A DNA stretch of 64,000 nt from Viola odorata (lineage: Eukaryota > Streptophyta > Magnoliopsida > Malpighiales > Violaceae). Below the pieces are notes generated by a model. It was not told where the DNA came from. It searched no databases and was given only the letters and a program-made list of their open reading frames with translations. Shown here piece after piece: positions 12,437 to 23,329 of this stretch. The DNA lies in NCBI GenBank assembly GCA_963691705.1, contig OY829537.1, positions 55,404,304-55,468,303 on the forward strand, read 5' to 3'. Position 1 is the first letter of the stretch. The number at the start of each line of letters is the position of its first letter. The position numbers were made by a program, and so were the translations under genes.

Positions 12437-13895
12437 ACTCGATACTTGAAATCCCACATGAAAGAAGGTTTTCAATGACTTATTCTTTATTTGGGATACT
12501 TAAAATCTCATATGGAATGACATTTTCCGTAGGGGTAATAGGTTAAAAGCCCATTGTACTAACCGCAAAAAGCAGAAACCTCCCCTAGACTACAAAACAC
12601 GCAATTCACCTCCCTTGGACTATATTTTTTAAGCAAAATTCCCCCTTCTGTTAAATTTAGCCGTTAAATTTAACAGAAATTTGATTTTTACTTGCTATTG
12701 CAAGTTACCTATATCCTTTTGCTATTTTGGCCGAACAATCCTGAATGGCGTGTCTTCTTTTTTTTTCTCTTTCCTCCCTCTCTACCTCCACTTCCTTTCT
12801 GCCAAAACCACCACCACCTCCATCTCCCCTCACCAACACCACCACCACTACTACCACCATCCTCTCATCACCATCTTCACCTCCATCTCATCATCACCAT
12901 CCTCTTATAAAATAATTTCGTACTAACTTTTTTTTTTTTTTTTTAAATGTTAGAGAGAGAGTTGGTGGGTAGAGGAGAAACAACCACCATATCCATCATC
13001 ACCAAAACCAACCACCTCCATCTTCAAATAGATCCACCAATGTCAAGACCACCGCACCACTATCGACCTCTCATAACAGCTCTAATATACTCTCCTCAAT
13101 CAAATCCACGTCACCAATAAATCCGACCATTACCATCTCTCTTTCGTCTTCTATTGCAACGCTTGTACCAATTTTACAACAAAAATTTGGATCTAAATTT
13201 GCCCTTTTCTGTTTATTTCTTCTTCTTTTTTCGTTTTACAACAACATCAAAAAGAAAAATTAGATGAGCTGATTAAGTTTTGAGTAAAGATTTTGATATA
13301 GTTGTAGATTAAAGTAGTGGATTTGGTTGGATCTGGTCTGAATAATGAAGTTTGTTGGTGTTGTGATTGGAAGTTTTGGTGGCATGGTTGATGGAAATTG
13401 GGAGAGTCGTGGAGGTCATGGTGGTGGGTGGAGGAGAGGCGGAGGCGAAGGCGGAGGTGAAGATGGTGATGGGAGGATGGAGTTAGTGGTGGTGGTGTTG
13501 GTGAGGTGAGGGTGATGGTAGTGATGTTGGCAGAAAGGAAGTGGAGGTAGAGAGGGAGGAAAGAGAAAGAAAAGAAAGGACACGTCATTCGGTAGGTAAA
13601 TAGGTGACTTGCAATAGCAGATAAAAAATAAATTTATGTTAAATTTAACGGCTAAATTTAATGGAAGGGGACAACTTGCTTGAAAAATGTAGTCCATGAG
13701 AGGTTTCTGTTTTTCGCGGTTAGTACAGGGGGCTAAAAAGCTCTTACCCCTTTTCCGTAATATGTTTATTATTTGGGATACTCGAAATCCCACACGAAGA
13801 TGAAGTTTTTCGTAACTTGTTCATTGTTTGGGATACTCAAAGTCCCACACGAAAAGTGATTTTCTGTAACTTGTTAATTATTTGGGATACTCGAA
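12437..13895. repeat. ~55-60-bp minisatellite split by a MULE-type element
   Basis: A unit reading TTTGGGATACTCGAAATCCCACACGAA followed by TTTTC.GTAACTTGTTCATTA occurs at about 12437-12531, resumes at 13760, and repeats to about 13895. Between them lies the transposon at 12532-13750, whose 9-bp duplication is part of the unit. A lone related copy occurs near 20775-20840. Confidence 0.65.
12532..13750. mobile_element. Non-autonomous Mutator-like element (MULE) with long inverted repeats
   Basis: A perfect 9-bp direct repeat TTTTCCGTA (12523-12531 and 13751-13759) flanks 1,219 bp, the hallmark of Mutator-superfamily insertion. The two ends are long inverted repeats of roughly 330-380 bp. The left arm reads GGGGTAATAGGTTAAAAGCCC and GTACTAACCGC; the right arm carries their complements, and a TTAAATTTAACGG block is in both arms. 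CCACCACCAC/CATCATCAC-rich DNA lies at the inner side of both arms. There is no transposase ORF; the ORFs here (for example 13416-13793 minus) are simple-sequence artefacts. Confidence 0.75.
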
Positions 13896-14382
13896 GTCCA
13901 TCGATGTTGTCGTTAAAGATGATAAGGATAGTCGATTCCCTACATCACGGGGTAGATTTGTGCTCAACGTGCCTATACGAAATTATTGAAGTGATATATA
14001 TGATGACGACGTGTGATAATATTTTGAGCGATTTAGCTTACACCAAGTAAACCCTCAATATAATGAATGGAATACGTAGAATTTGACGATTAGGATTATA
14101 CTGGTATAAGTGCCGCGAGTTTTTAAATTTTTTTGTTCATTTCATCTGAAATATTATTGTTTCATTTTTAATAATTTCAGCTTTAGAATTTAACAGGGTT
14201 TTATTTATAGTTGGATTTAAAATGAAATTCACATTGTATAGTTTGTATACCAATTACATGAAACAAAACTTTTATAGGATTTGGCAAATAGAGAAATGAG
14301 AAATAAAGAGACAAGACAAATGTATTTTTTTCCCACAAAATTACATGGAAACTTTCACTAACAGGTAGACTAATCATGGTGC
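13896..14382. other. AT-rich spacer, nothing recognised
   Basis: No gene, RNA gene or mobile element was recognised between the minisatellite and the target duplication of the next LTR element. Confidence 0.4.
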
Positions 14383-14387
14383 TGGTG

Positions 14388-14813
14388 TGCTAAGGTCTAA
14401 GCCTTGGTGTTCAAGCTTAGCCTCAACATGGAACCTGAGATGCGCCGAAGGCGCATGGATTTGACGGGTAGCCCTTCATAGGGTATGTGAAGGGAAAGTC
14501 CAATTGGGTGTGATAGCTCTCCACCAACCCCTGGATGAGATATGAGAGTATGCTTGTCTAAGTGAGCTTCTCCTATGCGGGCCCGGCATAGGTGTGCGAG
14601 CGAGCCTTCCGTGTTATGGAATGGGCGTTGCCATGATGGCTTTGCCGTGATGGCCACTTCTAGCTGGGTCCGAGACTAGAGCTAGTAGTGCGCTGGCAAG
14701 ATAGGGCCGAGGCTGGTTTGGGTATTGGAGATTGCTGTTAAGTATCAAGAGAAGGCTGGCCTAGGTGCGGGACCTAGGCGCCGCACGGGCCTCAGAATGG
14801 TTAGGCCGTGACA
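14388..14813 (+). repeat. 5' LTR of the 4.6-kb element
   Basis: It starts TGCTAAGGTCTAAGCC and ends GGTTAGGCCGTGACA. It contains a short palindrome ATGCGCCGAAGGCGCAT near 14440. It differs from the 3' LTR at the third base (C versus T) and at a few other sites. Confidence 0.9.
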
Positions 14814-14815
14814 GG

Positions 14816-14827
14816 TGGTAGCGGAGC
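14816..14827 (+). other. Primer binding site (initiator Met tRNA-like)
   Basis: TGGTAGCGGAGC lies two bases after the LTR and resembles the plant initiator-methionine PBS TGGTATCAGAGC. The same variant is used by the unrelated element at 22596. Confidence 0.65.
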
Positions 14828-16439
14828 TAAACTTGGGTTCTTTGCGAGTGCAAAGTCTTCGGAAGTCAGGTGCGCCGAGATAGAAATGACGTCATTACAT
14901 TGAGGAGCGTTGCTACGGAAGTTCCATCCTAAGGTTCGAGTTCGGATGAAGGCCTTGCCGTAGGCAAAGGGCTTATAGGCCGTGTTGAGACGGTTCGGCC
15001 TATGACATGGCGGTGAGCTGAGAGGCGCAAGCGAACATGGCTGAGAGGCATGAGAGGGCGTGGCCTCGAGATGGGGAATGTGACCGAGAGTTGGGGGCGA
15101 CGTTACATGTTTGCTTTGGGCGAGAGGCCGAGTGAGCGTGTCTCGGAGAATTGCGGAAGTCTTGCTGGTCCTGCGTGCGAGTGATGGCCGAGGACAAGAG
15201 AAGCCATACCATGAGATGCATACGAACGACTTAGACGATGACCTTGAGCATCAAGGACTCGCCCTAGTCAGACGTGTGCGCGAGAAATAGAGAATGATTT
15301 GGGCGTTAGTCTTGGGTCTGACTAAGCCTCAAGAATTTGGGTTCAAGTCGATCCTACGTGTGAGTGTTGACCGAGGGCAGGAGTAACCTCACCACGAGAT
15401 GTTCATAACCGACCTTGATGATAGCCGTAAGTACCGAATAGAGTATGTGCGGGTGAGTGCTGGCTAAAGACAAGAGAAGCCTTACTACAAGACATACATT
15501 GGAACAAATACTCGAAAAGGATAGACGCATTGAGATGCTAGAATCCTGTCTGACCCAAAGACGTGGAACTGTTCAAAGGTGAGAGAGTGTCGACTATGAT
15601 CGGTCTATCGAAGAGAATGTGGAACCGTGTCGTATCTTGGTGGAACGGGTGCAATGCATGGAAACACTAGGAGCATGATTAACAAGGAAACTTTTAACCG
15701 TGGAAGGTCGAATCCTAGAGAAAGAGTGTGACTTCTAGGGAAACCTCGGTGAACTGTTGAAATTAGGGTGGATGTTTCGCAAGATAATCTTAAGGAAGTG
15801 TGGAACCCGTTCCGCGAGACCATCATGAAAGTGGGACCGGTAAACGGATTTCTGATTATGATACAAGGCAAACTTATCGAAATAATGCAAAGGGATGTTC
15901 ATGGCCCTCCGGGTATGGGGACGGTCGACCTAAATAAATGCAAAGGCTTTCAATAAAAACCCTATAAGGGAGTGAGGGGCACAGGAGAGATAGATATTTT
16001 TGTGTTGGATCTAGAAAGCTTCAAGGTGTGCCAGATTATGTCAGATGAGTCAGGGCTGACAAATGTAATAATGCTTCTATCTTATGATGCTAAAGTATGC
16101 GGGAGGAGTCTATAACGGAGTTAAGGAAAGCATAGTTTCCTAGAGGATGTGGAATATGTTGTCCGGGTGGGCTTGCGTGACCTTGTGCAAACGGTTTCCG
16201 TGCGAGAATTTATGGATTAATATTTCACGCTTATGTTCAATATTAAGGAGATGTCGAAGGTCAACAGATTGTTTAATTTCGTTCAGGGACTTACTGCGTG
16301 CTTTATCTGTGAAGGTCCCCACAAGTTGCTGAGTGTTTTATAAAAAGTTGCCTTGAGTGCGCTGCAGGCGGCTCGAGGATCTATGAAGTTTGAACCAAGA
16401 GACCATCGAAGGTGAAAACTTTTCAGAGAAGAGTTTCAT

Positions 16440-16660
16440 CGACCTAGAAGAAACAGTTGGCCAGATAGGAGATGGTGAAGAGAAATGTATGGGACGGCTT
16501 AAATGGAATGTTATTCCATAGAGGCCCTTATTGACACAGGGGCCACCGGTAGCGTTGTTTCAGACTCCTTTACAAGAAAACTTGGAGCGAAGATTTGAGA
16601 AGTGAAAGGGTTGTGGAACTAGAGTTCAGTCGTTGAGACGAGTAACACTTATACATGCGA
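16440..16660 (+). pseudogene. Aspartic protease remnant
   Basis: Around 16515-16590 the + strand reads EALIDTGATGSVVSDSFTRK, containing the DTGA active-site motif of retroviral-type proteases. The flanks are full of stops, and no RT follows. It shows that the element descends from a gag-pol retrotransposon. Confidence 0.55.
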
Positions 16661-17789
16661 AGTACATAAGTATAGCGAGGCGGGGCAAAGGTTCAAAAAT
16701 GGGAAGGTCTGAGAAACTAAAGCTCGAGGAGCTAGTGTTCGAAGAGCCTAAGTTGATAACATTTTGTGAGGTCGAGACGTGAGAATGTGAGTTGATGGGA
16801 ATTATGAAATTGTGGATGCTAGTAAAATGTCAGCCCAACAATAGGGGTGAGGCGTGGTTATGACCGAGACGAGCGAGAACCTAGAGGCCAAGTACGCTAG
16901 ATGAGAATGCGGGGGCTGGTCTTCGGAGGAAACAGGGATGAGGATGAGTAATGCAGAGAAAAGCAGTCGTTGGCTCTTGTATTACCTGCATAACATAGGG
17001 ATCAGGCAAGGAGATCCAACACAAGTTCTTTCAAGATAGAGAGGAGAACGATCGATGTTCATCGTGGCAACCACAACGATTTCTAAGGTTTAAGGATGAG
17101 GAAGATCATACTTATAGTGCTAAAATGTCGAAGATTGGAAAGTGTGAGACAACAGATGCGGTAATGTGTCGGTAGGCCATCCTACAACCTCGTGGAAAAG
17201 GTGAGATCCTACAAGGAGAACCATGAGGCGAGTTTGGGATATGAAAGTACCAGCGTTTGTGTAGATTGAGGAGGAGTGAGACTATTAATGCATATGATGG
17301 GTAGCTAAAAGTTCCTAGTCCGTACTCTGGGTGGCTAAAAGTCCCTAGTCCATAGTTATGGGTAGCTAGAGTTCTAGTCCATGGAAGGGGTAATAGAATG
17401 CACGAATCAAGTCTGGCCTGATGCGAGTATGAGTTTGAATATAGAAATCATATGATATGGAAGGTTTATTTAGGCAGTGGGAATTGAGCGAGTAATAGTG
17501 GATAAGAAGTCAAAAAGGGAAGTGTTCCTTTAGAGATTGTTTGGAGCCTTACATTGTGTGCTTGACGAATGTAAGGATGTGCGAGCCAACCGGTGAAGAT
17601 GAATCGATGAGGACATCGATGATTGAAGTGGGGGAGGAAATGCACAAGCCATAAACCATCCATCTATACAAAACAATAAATGAAAATAATAAAAATTTGA
17701 TTAGTTGCTTGAGAACAGCTGACTCAGACAGACTTGAGCCAGTAAGAGAAGTTGTAATGTGTGGTAACACATGGCCCGATGGGGCAGAA

Positions 17790-18070
17790 CTATAATGCGC
17801 AGAGGCGCATGGCTCGGTGGGACAGGATCATAATACGCATGTAGCATTATGAAACTCTCCAGCTCAGACAGACTCGAGCAAGGAAGAGAAATTATGGGCG
17901 CAGAGGCGCTTGGCCGTTGGGGTAGACTCACTGGCTCAGTGCGCAGAGGCGCTTGGCTTAGTAGAATACGATAAAATATGCAGAGGCACTTGACTTAGAT
18001 GGATACGATATAATGCGCAGAGGCGCTTGACCCAGATGGATACGATATAACGCGCAGAGGCGCCTGACCC
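17790..18070 (+). repeat. Imperfect ~36-bp tandem repeat inside the 4.6-kb element
   Basis: Units contain GCGCAGAGGCGCTTGACCCA followed by GATGGATACGATATAA. About five to six imperfect copies are seen. The core GCGCAGAGGCGC is nearly self-complementary and resembles the GCGCCGAAGGCGC palindrome in the LTR. A separate smaller tandem (GGGTAGCTAAAAGTCCCTAGTCC, three copies) lies at about 17297-17385. Confidence 0.6.
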
Positions 18071-18546
18071 TATGAAGTAGGCCTTGATGAGTGTAGTGAG
18101 ACTGGAGAAAAGAAGGAGTGATAAAGATATGAGTAAAGAGAAAACAGCCCGCATGAAAAGAGTGAGCATGCGATCGATGGGATAAGAGAGATTGGTGGGA
18201 AGACGCGGCATTGTAAGTATGATCGATAGGTTCCAAGGGTATCGACTAGAAGGGTCGGATACTGAGGAAATATCAATCATGCCTAGAATGTACTTCTTCA
18301 GAGGCGAGTGTGAGACACGAGCTGTGAAAAGAAACTGAGTGATAAGACCACAATCTGAGGAGTTAGGAAGAGTGAAAAGAAGGATAAAGGAGAGATAAAG
18401 AAATGAGTGAAAAGAATAATGAGTATTGAAATGTGGGAGAGCCTATGATAATCTATTATGGCCTTAACGTGTTCTAACCTCATGTTCCTTGGTAACGCAG
18501 GTCTAAGGAGATTGGAGATCTAGTCGATGAGGGCATCGACATTACT

Positions 18547-18559
18547 AAGTGGGGGAGAG
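18547..18559 (+). other. Polypurine tract
   Basis: AAGTGGGGGAGAG immediately precedes the 3' LTR at 18560, the expected place for plus-strand priming. Confidence 0.7.
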
Positions 18560-18985
18560 TGTTAAGGTCTAAGCCTTGGTGTTCAAGCTTAGCCTCAACA
18601 TGGAACCTGAGATGCGCCGAAGGCGCATGGATTTGACGGGTAGCCCTTCATAGGGTATGTGAAGGGAAAGTCCAATTGGGTGTGATAGCTCTCCACCAAC
18701 CCCTGGATGAGATATGAGAGTATGCTTGTCTAAGTGAGCTTCTCCTATGCGGGTCCGGCATAGGTGTGCGAGCGAGCCTTCCGTGTTATGGAATGGGCGT
18801 TGCCATGATGGATTTGCCGTGATGGCCACTTCTAGCTGGGTCCGAGACTAGAGCTAGTAGTGCGCTGGCAAGATAGGGCCGAGGCTGGTTTGGGTATTGG
18901 AGATTGCTGTTAAGTATCGAGAGAAGGCTGGCCTAGGTGCGGGACCTAGGCGCCGCACGGGCCTCAGAATGGTTAGGCCGTGACA
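18560..18985 (+). repeat. 3' LTR of the 4.6-kb element
   Basis: Same length as the 5' LTR and nearly identical. It begins TGTTAAGGTC and ends GTGACA, followed by the target duplication TGGTG. Confidence 0.9.
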
Positions 18986-18990
18986 TGGTG

Positions 18991-19341
18991 GCTACACCCA
19001 ACAATTCAATTCAATAGCAAAATGTGCAATGATAGTACAAAACATTCAGAAAGCTATAACTTAATAGGTTCGATCACTATTGAAGTGAAAGTCATGATAG
19101 CGTACAAAGTGGACGTTACTTGTAGAAGAATTTTCTAGATTAGCGGAATCAGAAGATGTTGTGTAAGATGAATTCTTCATGCCACACTTACCTTTCTAGT
19201 TGTTGCTATCTCTTAGTTCTAGGTCTCTGTAACCTCTGAAGCCCATAAATTCAGAAAGCGCATAAAATTCAACAGACCGACCCTAAAAATTGACATTGAA
19301 TAGCATAACACAAAAAGTATGGTGGTTATAATACCAAGTTT
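18991..19341. other. Possible 3' UTR of a minus-strand host gene
   Basis: Nothing is coding with confidence. If the two exons to the right are real, this would be their 3' UTR, and the 4.6-kb retroelement inserted in or just beyond it. Confidence 0.25.
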
Positions 19342-19381
19342 TTATAGCATTTTGTAAGCACTTGCTTTGCCAAGATATAAG
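19342..19381 (-). CDS. Possible terminal exon of an unrecognised host gene
   Basis: A splice acceptor (TTATTTTCCAG) is followed by 40 nt that, joined in phase to the exon at 19869-19996, reads LYLGKASAYKML and a stop. The protein family was not recognised. Evidence is limited to splice signals and frame agreement. Confidence 0.25.
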
Positions 19382-19868
19382 CTGGAAAATAAACAAAGCT
19401 TGCCTCAAGAATCAAATGTCGCAATAGCGATAAACACAACACACCAAGCTGAAAAGCTCCATGCTTTCTTAGTCATCAAAAGAGAACAGAAAAACAGAAT
19501 GACAATATCAGAAAAAAATCAATTAATTAATTAGTTTTGACAAATGAAGTTTGATTAAACCTTGAAATGAGGTAAACATAATAGTAATATCAGAATCACA
19601 ATTTGAGCAACCCTTCGTCTGTTTTATTCCTTAAAGTCATGTCTTAAGCGTCATGAAGAACTCTGGAAATTGACATCAATAATGAGCAAGAGTACATGAA
19701 AAACACGAAAACCCAACAATATTTCCTTCTCTCAACCGACACATCTAAATTCTGGAATCATTGCAGCAACATAATCATCACAACATACTCATGACTTAAC
19801 TCACACAAAAACTCATCAACTTCAAAATTATATAAGCACAATCAATTAAGTCGAAATGTTTTGATTAC

Positions 19869-19996
19869 CATGTAAGAAGTTGACAGATAACCGAGACTCT
19901 TTTCACATCCCAAGTATCAGATTTATCTACTACTTCCCTAGTTTTTTGTCCTAATTGTAAAAGGGAATTATAAAGGTTGTCTTCATGGGAAAAAAC
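19869..19996 (-). CDS. Possible internal exon of an unrecognised host gene
   Basis: The minus strand has a strong acceptor (TCTCTCTTTCATTTCAG), then 128 nt open in one frame beginning VFSHEDNLYNSLLQLGQK and ending VSVICQLLT, then a donor GTAATC. The residue mix is that of a folded protein rather than repeat DNA. Further upstream exons should lie to the right (20000-21000); the Lys/Arg-rich ORF at 20195-20392 was considered but has no clear splice support. It may be a gene, or a decayed fragment. Confidence 0.35.
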
Positions 19997-19999
19997 CTG

Positions 20000-22169
20000 A
20001 AATGAAAGAGAGAGATTATGACACTCATCAGACATAATCAGTGTAAGTAAGCTTATTATGATACCCTGAATGACCTAACAAAAAGAAGTGGCTTCTCATC
20101 CTAAAAGTTCATAAAAAATGGCCAAAAGCTAACAATCTCAAATTAATTAATATCTGTTCAAAGATCTCAAAACAAAAAACAAAAGCAAAATATATTAAAC
20201 TACCAAGTAGCAAAGAAACCGAAAGTTGCAAGAGGGAAGAAGGATATGATAATTTTTTTTTGATGGACATGTCTTGTATTGGAATAGTTGTTGATCGGAC
20301 GGACGTCTAACAACTTCCTTGTGGTTGTCTTCCCTGACTACCTTTGTTCCAAAGTCAAAACTTTTCATAAGTAAAAAAAAAATATTAATCAAATGGATCT
20401 AAGAAAAAACTTAATTATTCAATATTAACCTGGGCCTATAATTTGGTTCGACTACCTTAATTATTCAATATTATTGACTTTTTTTCACCGATAGTGGGAA
20501 ATACTCGTTTGAGTATGGTCTGTAGACTCTTTATACATTATAACAATTGAGTTTTCATTTATATATATATTAATATTAATATAAGAAAAAAGAAAGGAGA
20601 AGGGCAGGGAGAGAAGGAGATGGGTGGTTGGTTAGGTGGGCAAAAATGTGATTGTATATTAAAATTCCTTATGAATAGTGCCCTTATGAATAGTGACAAA
20701 TCCAATTCGGTTTCAGTATATTGTTTTATTAGTTAGTAATAGGGAATATTTGAGTAAAGATAAGAATATATACGATATCTAAAATCCCATATGATAGAAG
20801 GTTTTTCATAACTTTTTCATTATTTGGTATACTTGAAGTATGTCTTTCATTGTGTAACTTTTTATTTTTTTCAGATTACTTGGGTGGCCTTTGTGTAAAT
20901 TTGGGTAAATGCATAATTTAGTTAAGAAGTTTCTCCGAAATATAAAGAGATTTGTTGGAGAAAGATGGGCAGAACCGCAGAAGAATGGAAGAAGGAAATT
21001 AGAGAGAAGCTATCGATGTCATATTCTAATAATTGTTCAACCCAAAACAATTGGGTTTAACCCATCAATGTGACCAGTACAAAATAAGGCCCATTTTCCA
21101 ATGCATACTAGCTCGGCCCAATTACTAGAATCAGGAGGTAAAAAGTTTTGCATGGGTTTCGTTTCGTAAAGGCTAGCTCGTTGAGTGAACGGTTTATAAT
21201 TAATAGTTGTTCCGCTTATTCTTTTTCCCTTTTCCTTTTCTTTCTATTTTCTTTTTCGTTCCCATGGTATTATAGATTAGTGGTGCTTTGTTAGCGTTTA
21301 AATTATAACTTTTTTCCCTCTTATATGAAAAATTTCTTCCCTCTAAATAAATTGAAATTTCCCCCTCTCAAATGACTAAGGTAACACTAACATTAGACTA
21401 TTAATTTGTATAATATGGATGTATAATTTCGACTATTAGATTCAAAAACCAAAGTGACATTGACATTATACTACTCTGTCTGTATTCCATTGAATATCAT
21501 TTTAGGGTAAAAATTTGGGCCAAATTAGATGGCATTTTCCATCTTACAACGCAAAGTTGTTGAAAGTTTACCGTACTGCCCTTAATTTGCTAAAACTGTT
21601 CAGTGAGCTCCTCCTCTACTTGGCTCCACCATCGCTCCTTTAAATAGAGAAATGAAGAAGATTTCAAAACTGATTTATGGAGGGCGTTTGAAAATCAATT
21701 TGGGGGGAAATGAATTTTTTCGCCGATAATATCTAACACAAATGATCATTGGATTTGGCAGTCAGAATTGACAGATACGTCAAAAATAAATCGCACACAC
21801 CTAAACGCATATCATTCACGGTTTGGTGAATTTACTTGAGTCTTCTTGAGGCTTTTGAGCATTTTCTTTGATTCCTTTACATCTATATATCTTCTACTCT
21901 AGTTCAACATTTGTTTAGTTGATTGGTTTTGCAACTAACCTCTTGTTGAGCATCTAAAAGTCCATTCAAAGCTAGTTGTCTTTGTGTGTCTTCTTTGGAA
22001 GCTTTCATTTGAAATTCTCAAGTCATTGGCGTTTGCGCGTGAACAATTGCAGGAAAGTGTGAGTGATTTTATGAGAGCAATAGAGTGTTTAAACACAAGA
22101 GTAAAAATGTGAGGGAGTGCTAGGTTTAGTTCAATTTTACGTTTTCTATTTCTTGTTATGAATTTCAGG
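20000..22169. other. AT-rich intergenic DNA ending in a retroelement leader
   Basis: No convincing gene. 20480-20600 is very AT-rich. From about 22045 the text resembles the leader found before the gag starts at 27529 and 34677 (GTGAG...GAGAGCAATAGAGTGT...AAACAC...GTGAGGGAG), ending in a probable splice acceptor AATTTCAG at 22161-22168. Confidence 0.4.
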
Positions 22170-22595
22170 ATGTCATACCGTTCTTCAGAAGATGAGGAGT
22201 TTTCCTATGAGAGGCGAAAAAGGGTTAAAGAGAGGAGCCTTAGGTTTGGAGATCAACTTGACACAAACCATGGAAGCACGAGGATAGAAATCCCTTCCTT
22301 TGAAGGAACGAATAATCTGCATACTTATCTAGTATAGGAAAGGGAGATCCAATCGATCTTTGTTTATTATAAATACTCGGAGGAGAAAGTAAAGATGGCA
22401 TCGGTTGGGTTCTTTGGGTACGCCATTCATTGGTCGGAGCAAATCAATAGTGATCGGATAAGGCTAGAGGCTGGACCGGTTCGAACTTGGAATGAGATGA
22501 AGGTATTAATGAGGCAACGATTCATACCCGCTCACTGGCAAGAGCGACACTATGATGCGCAAGGGTCATTGCGTTATGGTGCGCGTAGACCGCTC
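22170..22595 (+). pseudogene. Truncated gypsy gag fragment
   Basis: The ATG follows a splice-acceptor-like AG by one base. The reading begins MSYRSSEDEEFSYERRKRVK; later parts match the plant Gag core, with IPSFEGTNNLHTYL and WNEMKVLMRQRFIP. A stop lies at 22335-22337. It is cut at 22595 by the LTR of the next element, whose 5-bp flank here is CGCTC. Confidence 0.65.
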
Positions 22596-23315
22596 TGATA
22601 CGATCATGGACCCACCGGTGCCCGCACTCATTACACGTGAAAGGCCTCCCACGTGGCCTATTTTTCTCGCACGGTCCTCACGGGTTGGTCGGCCAAACCA
22701 TGACACAACTGCATCTCCAACCCTAGCAAGCCATGAGCGCATCCGCTTAGCCCATGTGCTTGCTTGCCTAGCCCTCACGGCTCATCTCAAAGCCCGCCAA
22801 GACCAAGCTGCCCAAGGCCCATTGTTAAGGGTATTAGGGTATTATCCCATGTAATAATTGTAGGGTATAAATAGAAGGGCTTAGCCTCTTTTATACACTG
22901 TCTTTGTTTTTGTTGAATCTTCTTCATAGACCAAACTCTTAGTTAGTTTTAGGGTTCCTAAAACCAGCACCTTTCTATACTAATTCGGGTTGCTCATCCA
23001 AGAGGTGAGAGGGTTGTGATAGTTAGAGTTCCTTAATCACTTTTCGGCAAGGTTACTCAAGCAAGACTTGAGGGGGTTTGTCAAGTGTTTAAGTTCGTTA
23101 TTGTTCATCATCAATACATATTCATTTTCCTCCATTGTTATCCGCTGCACCTTTCCGCATCTCCTTACTTGTGACGTTATCCTCTCCATTAATCATTTAC
23201 AAACGATTTCATCCATACATCCATCTGGGCTCACCAACATTTCACCGGGGACTAGATCCTTTCCTCCATCAACAATCCGGTCTTTCTCCTCTAAAACGGA
23301 GCCAAGGCCTTATCA
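22596..23315 (+). repeat. 5' LTR (720 bp) of the non-autonomous gypsy-type element
   Basis: Starts TGATACGATCATGG and ends GGCCTTATCA, with TGATA/TATCA inverted ends. A TATA-like box (GGTATAAATAGAA) lies at 22863-22875. It aligns along its length with the reverse complement of 28202-28843 and, at its start, with 29304-29492. Confidence 0.8.
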
Positions 23316-23317
23316 AG

Positions 23318-23329
23318 TGGTAGCGGAGC
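23318..23329 (+). other. Primer binding site
   Basis: TGGTAGCGGAGC, initiator-Met tRNA-like, two bases after the LTR end. Confidence 0.7.

Larger units (their letters stand above)
14388..18985 (+). mobile_element. Complete non-autonomous LTR retrotransposon (LARD-like), 4.6 kb
   Basis: Two 426-bp LTRs (14388-14813 and 18560-18985) begin TG and end CA. They are flanked by the 5-bp target duplication TGGTG (14383-14387 and 18986-18990). A PBS follows the 5' LTR and a purine tract precedes the 3' LTR. I counted about four single-base differences between the LTRs, which suggests a recent insertion. The 3.7-kb interior has no long ORF and no RT or integrase motif; only a protease-like remnant was seen. 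It would need enzymes from a relative to move. Confidence 0.88.

Noticed and set aside
13416..13793. Pro/His/Ser-rich ORFs at 12681-12926 and 13247-13793
   Set aside because: They are translations of CCACCAC/CATCATC simple sequence in the inverted arms of the MULE-type element.
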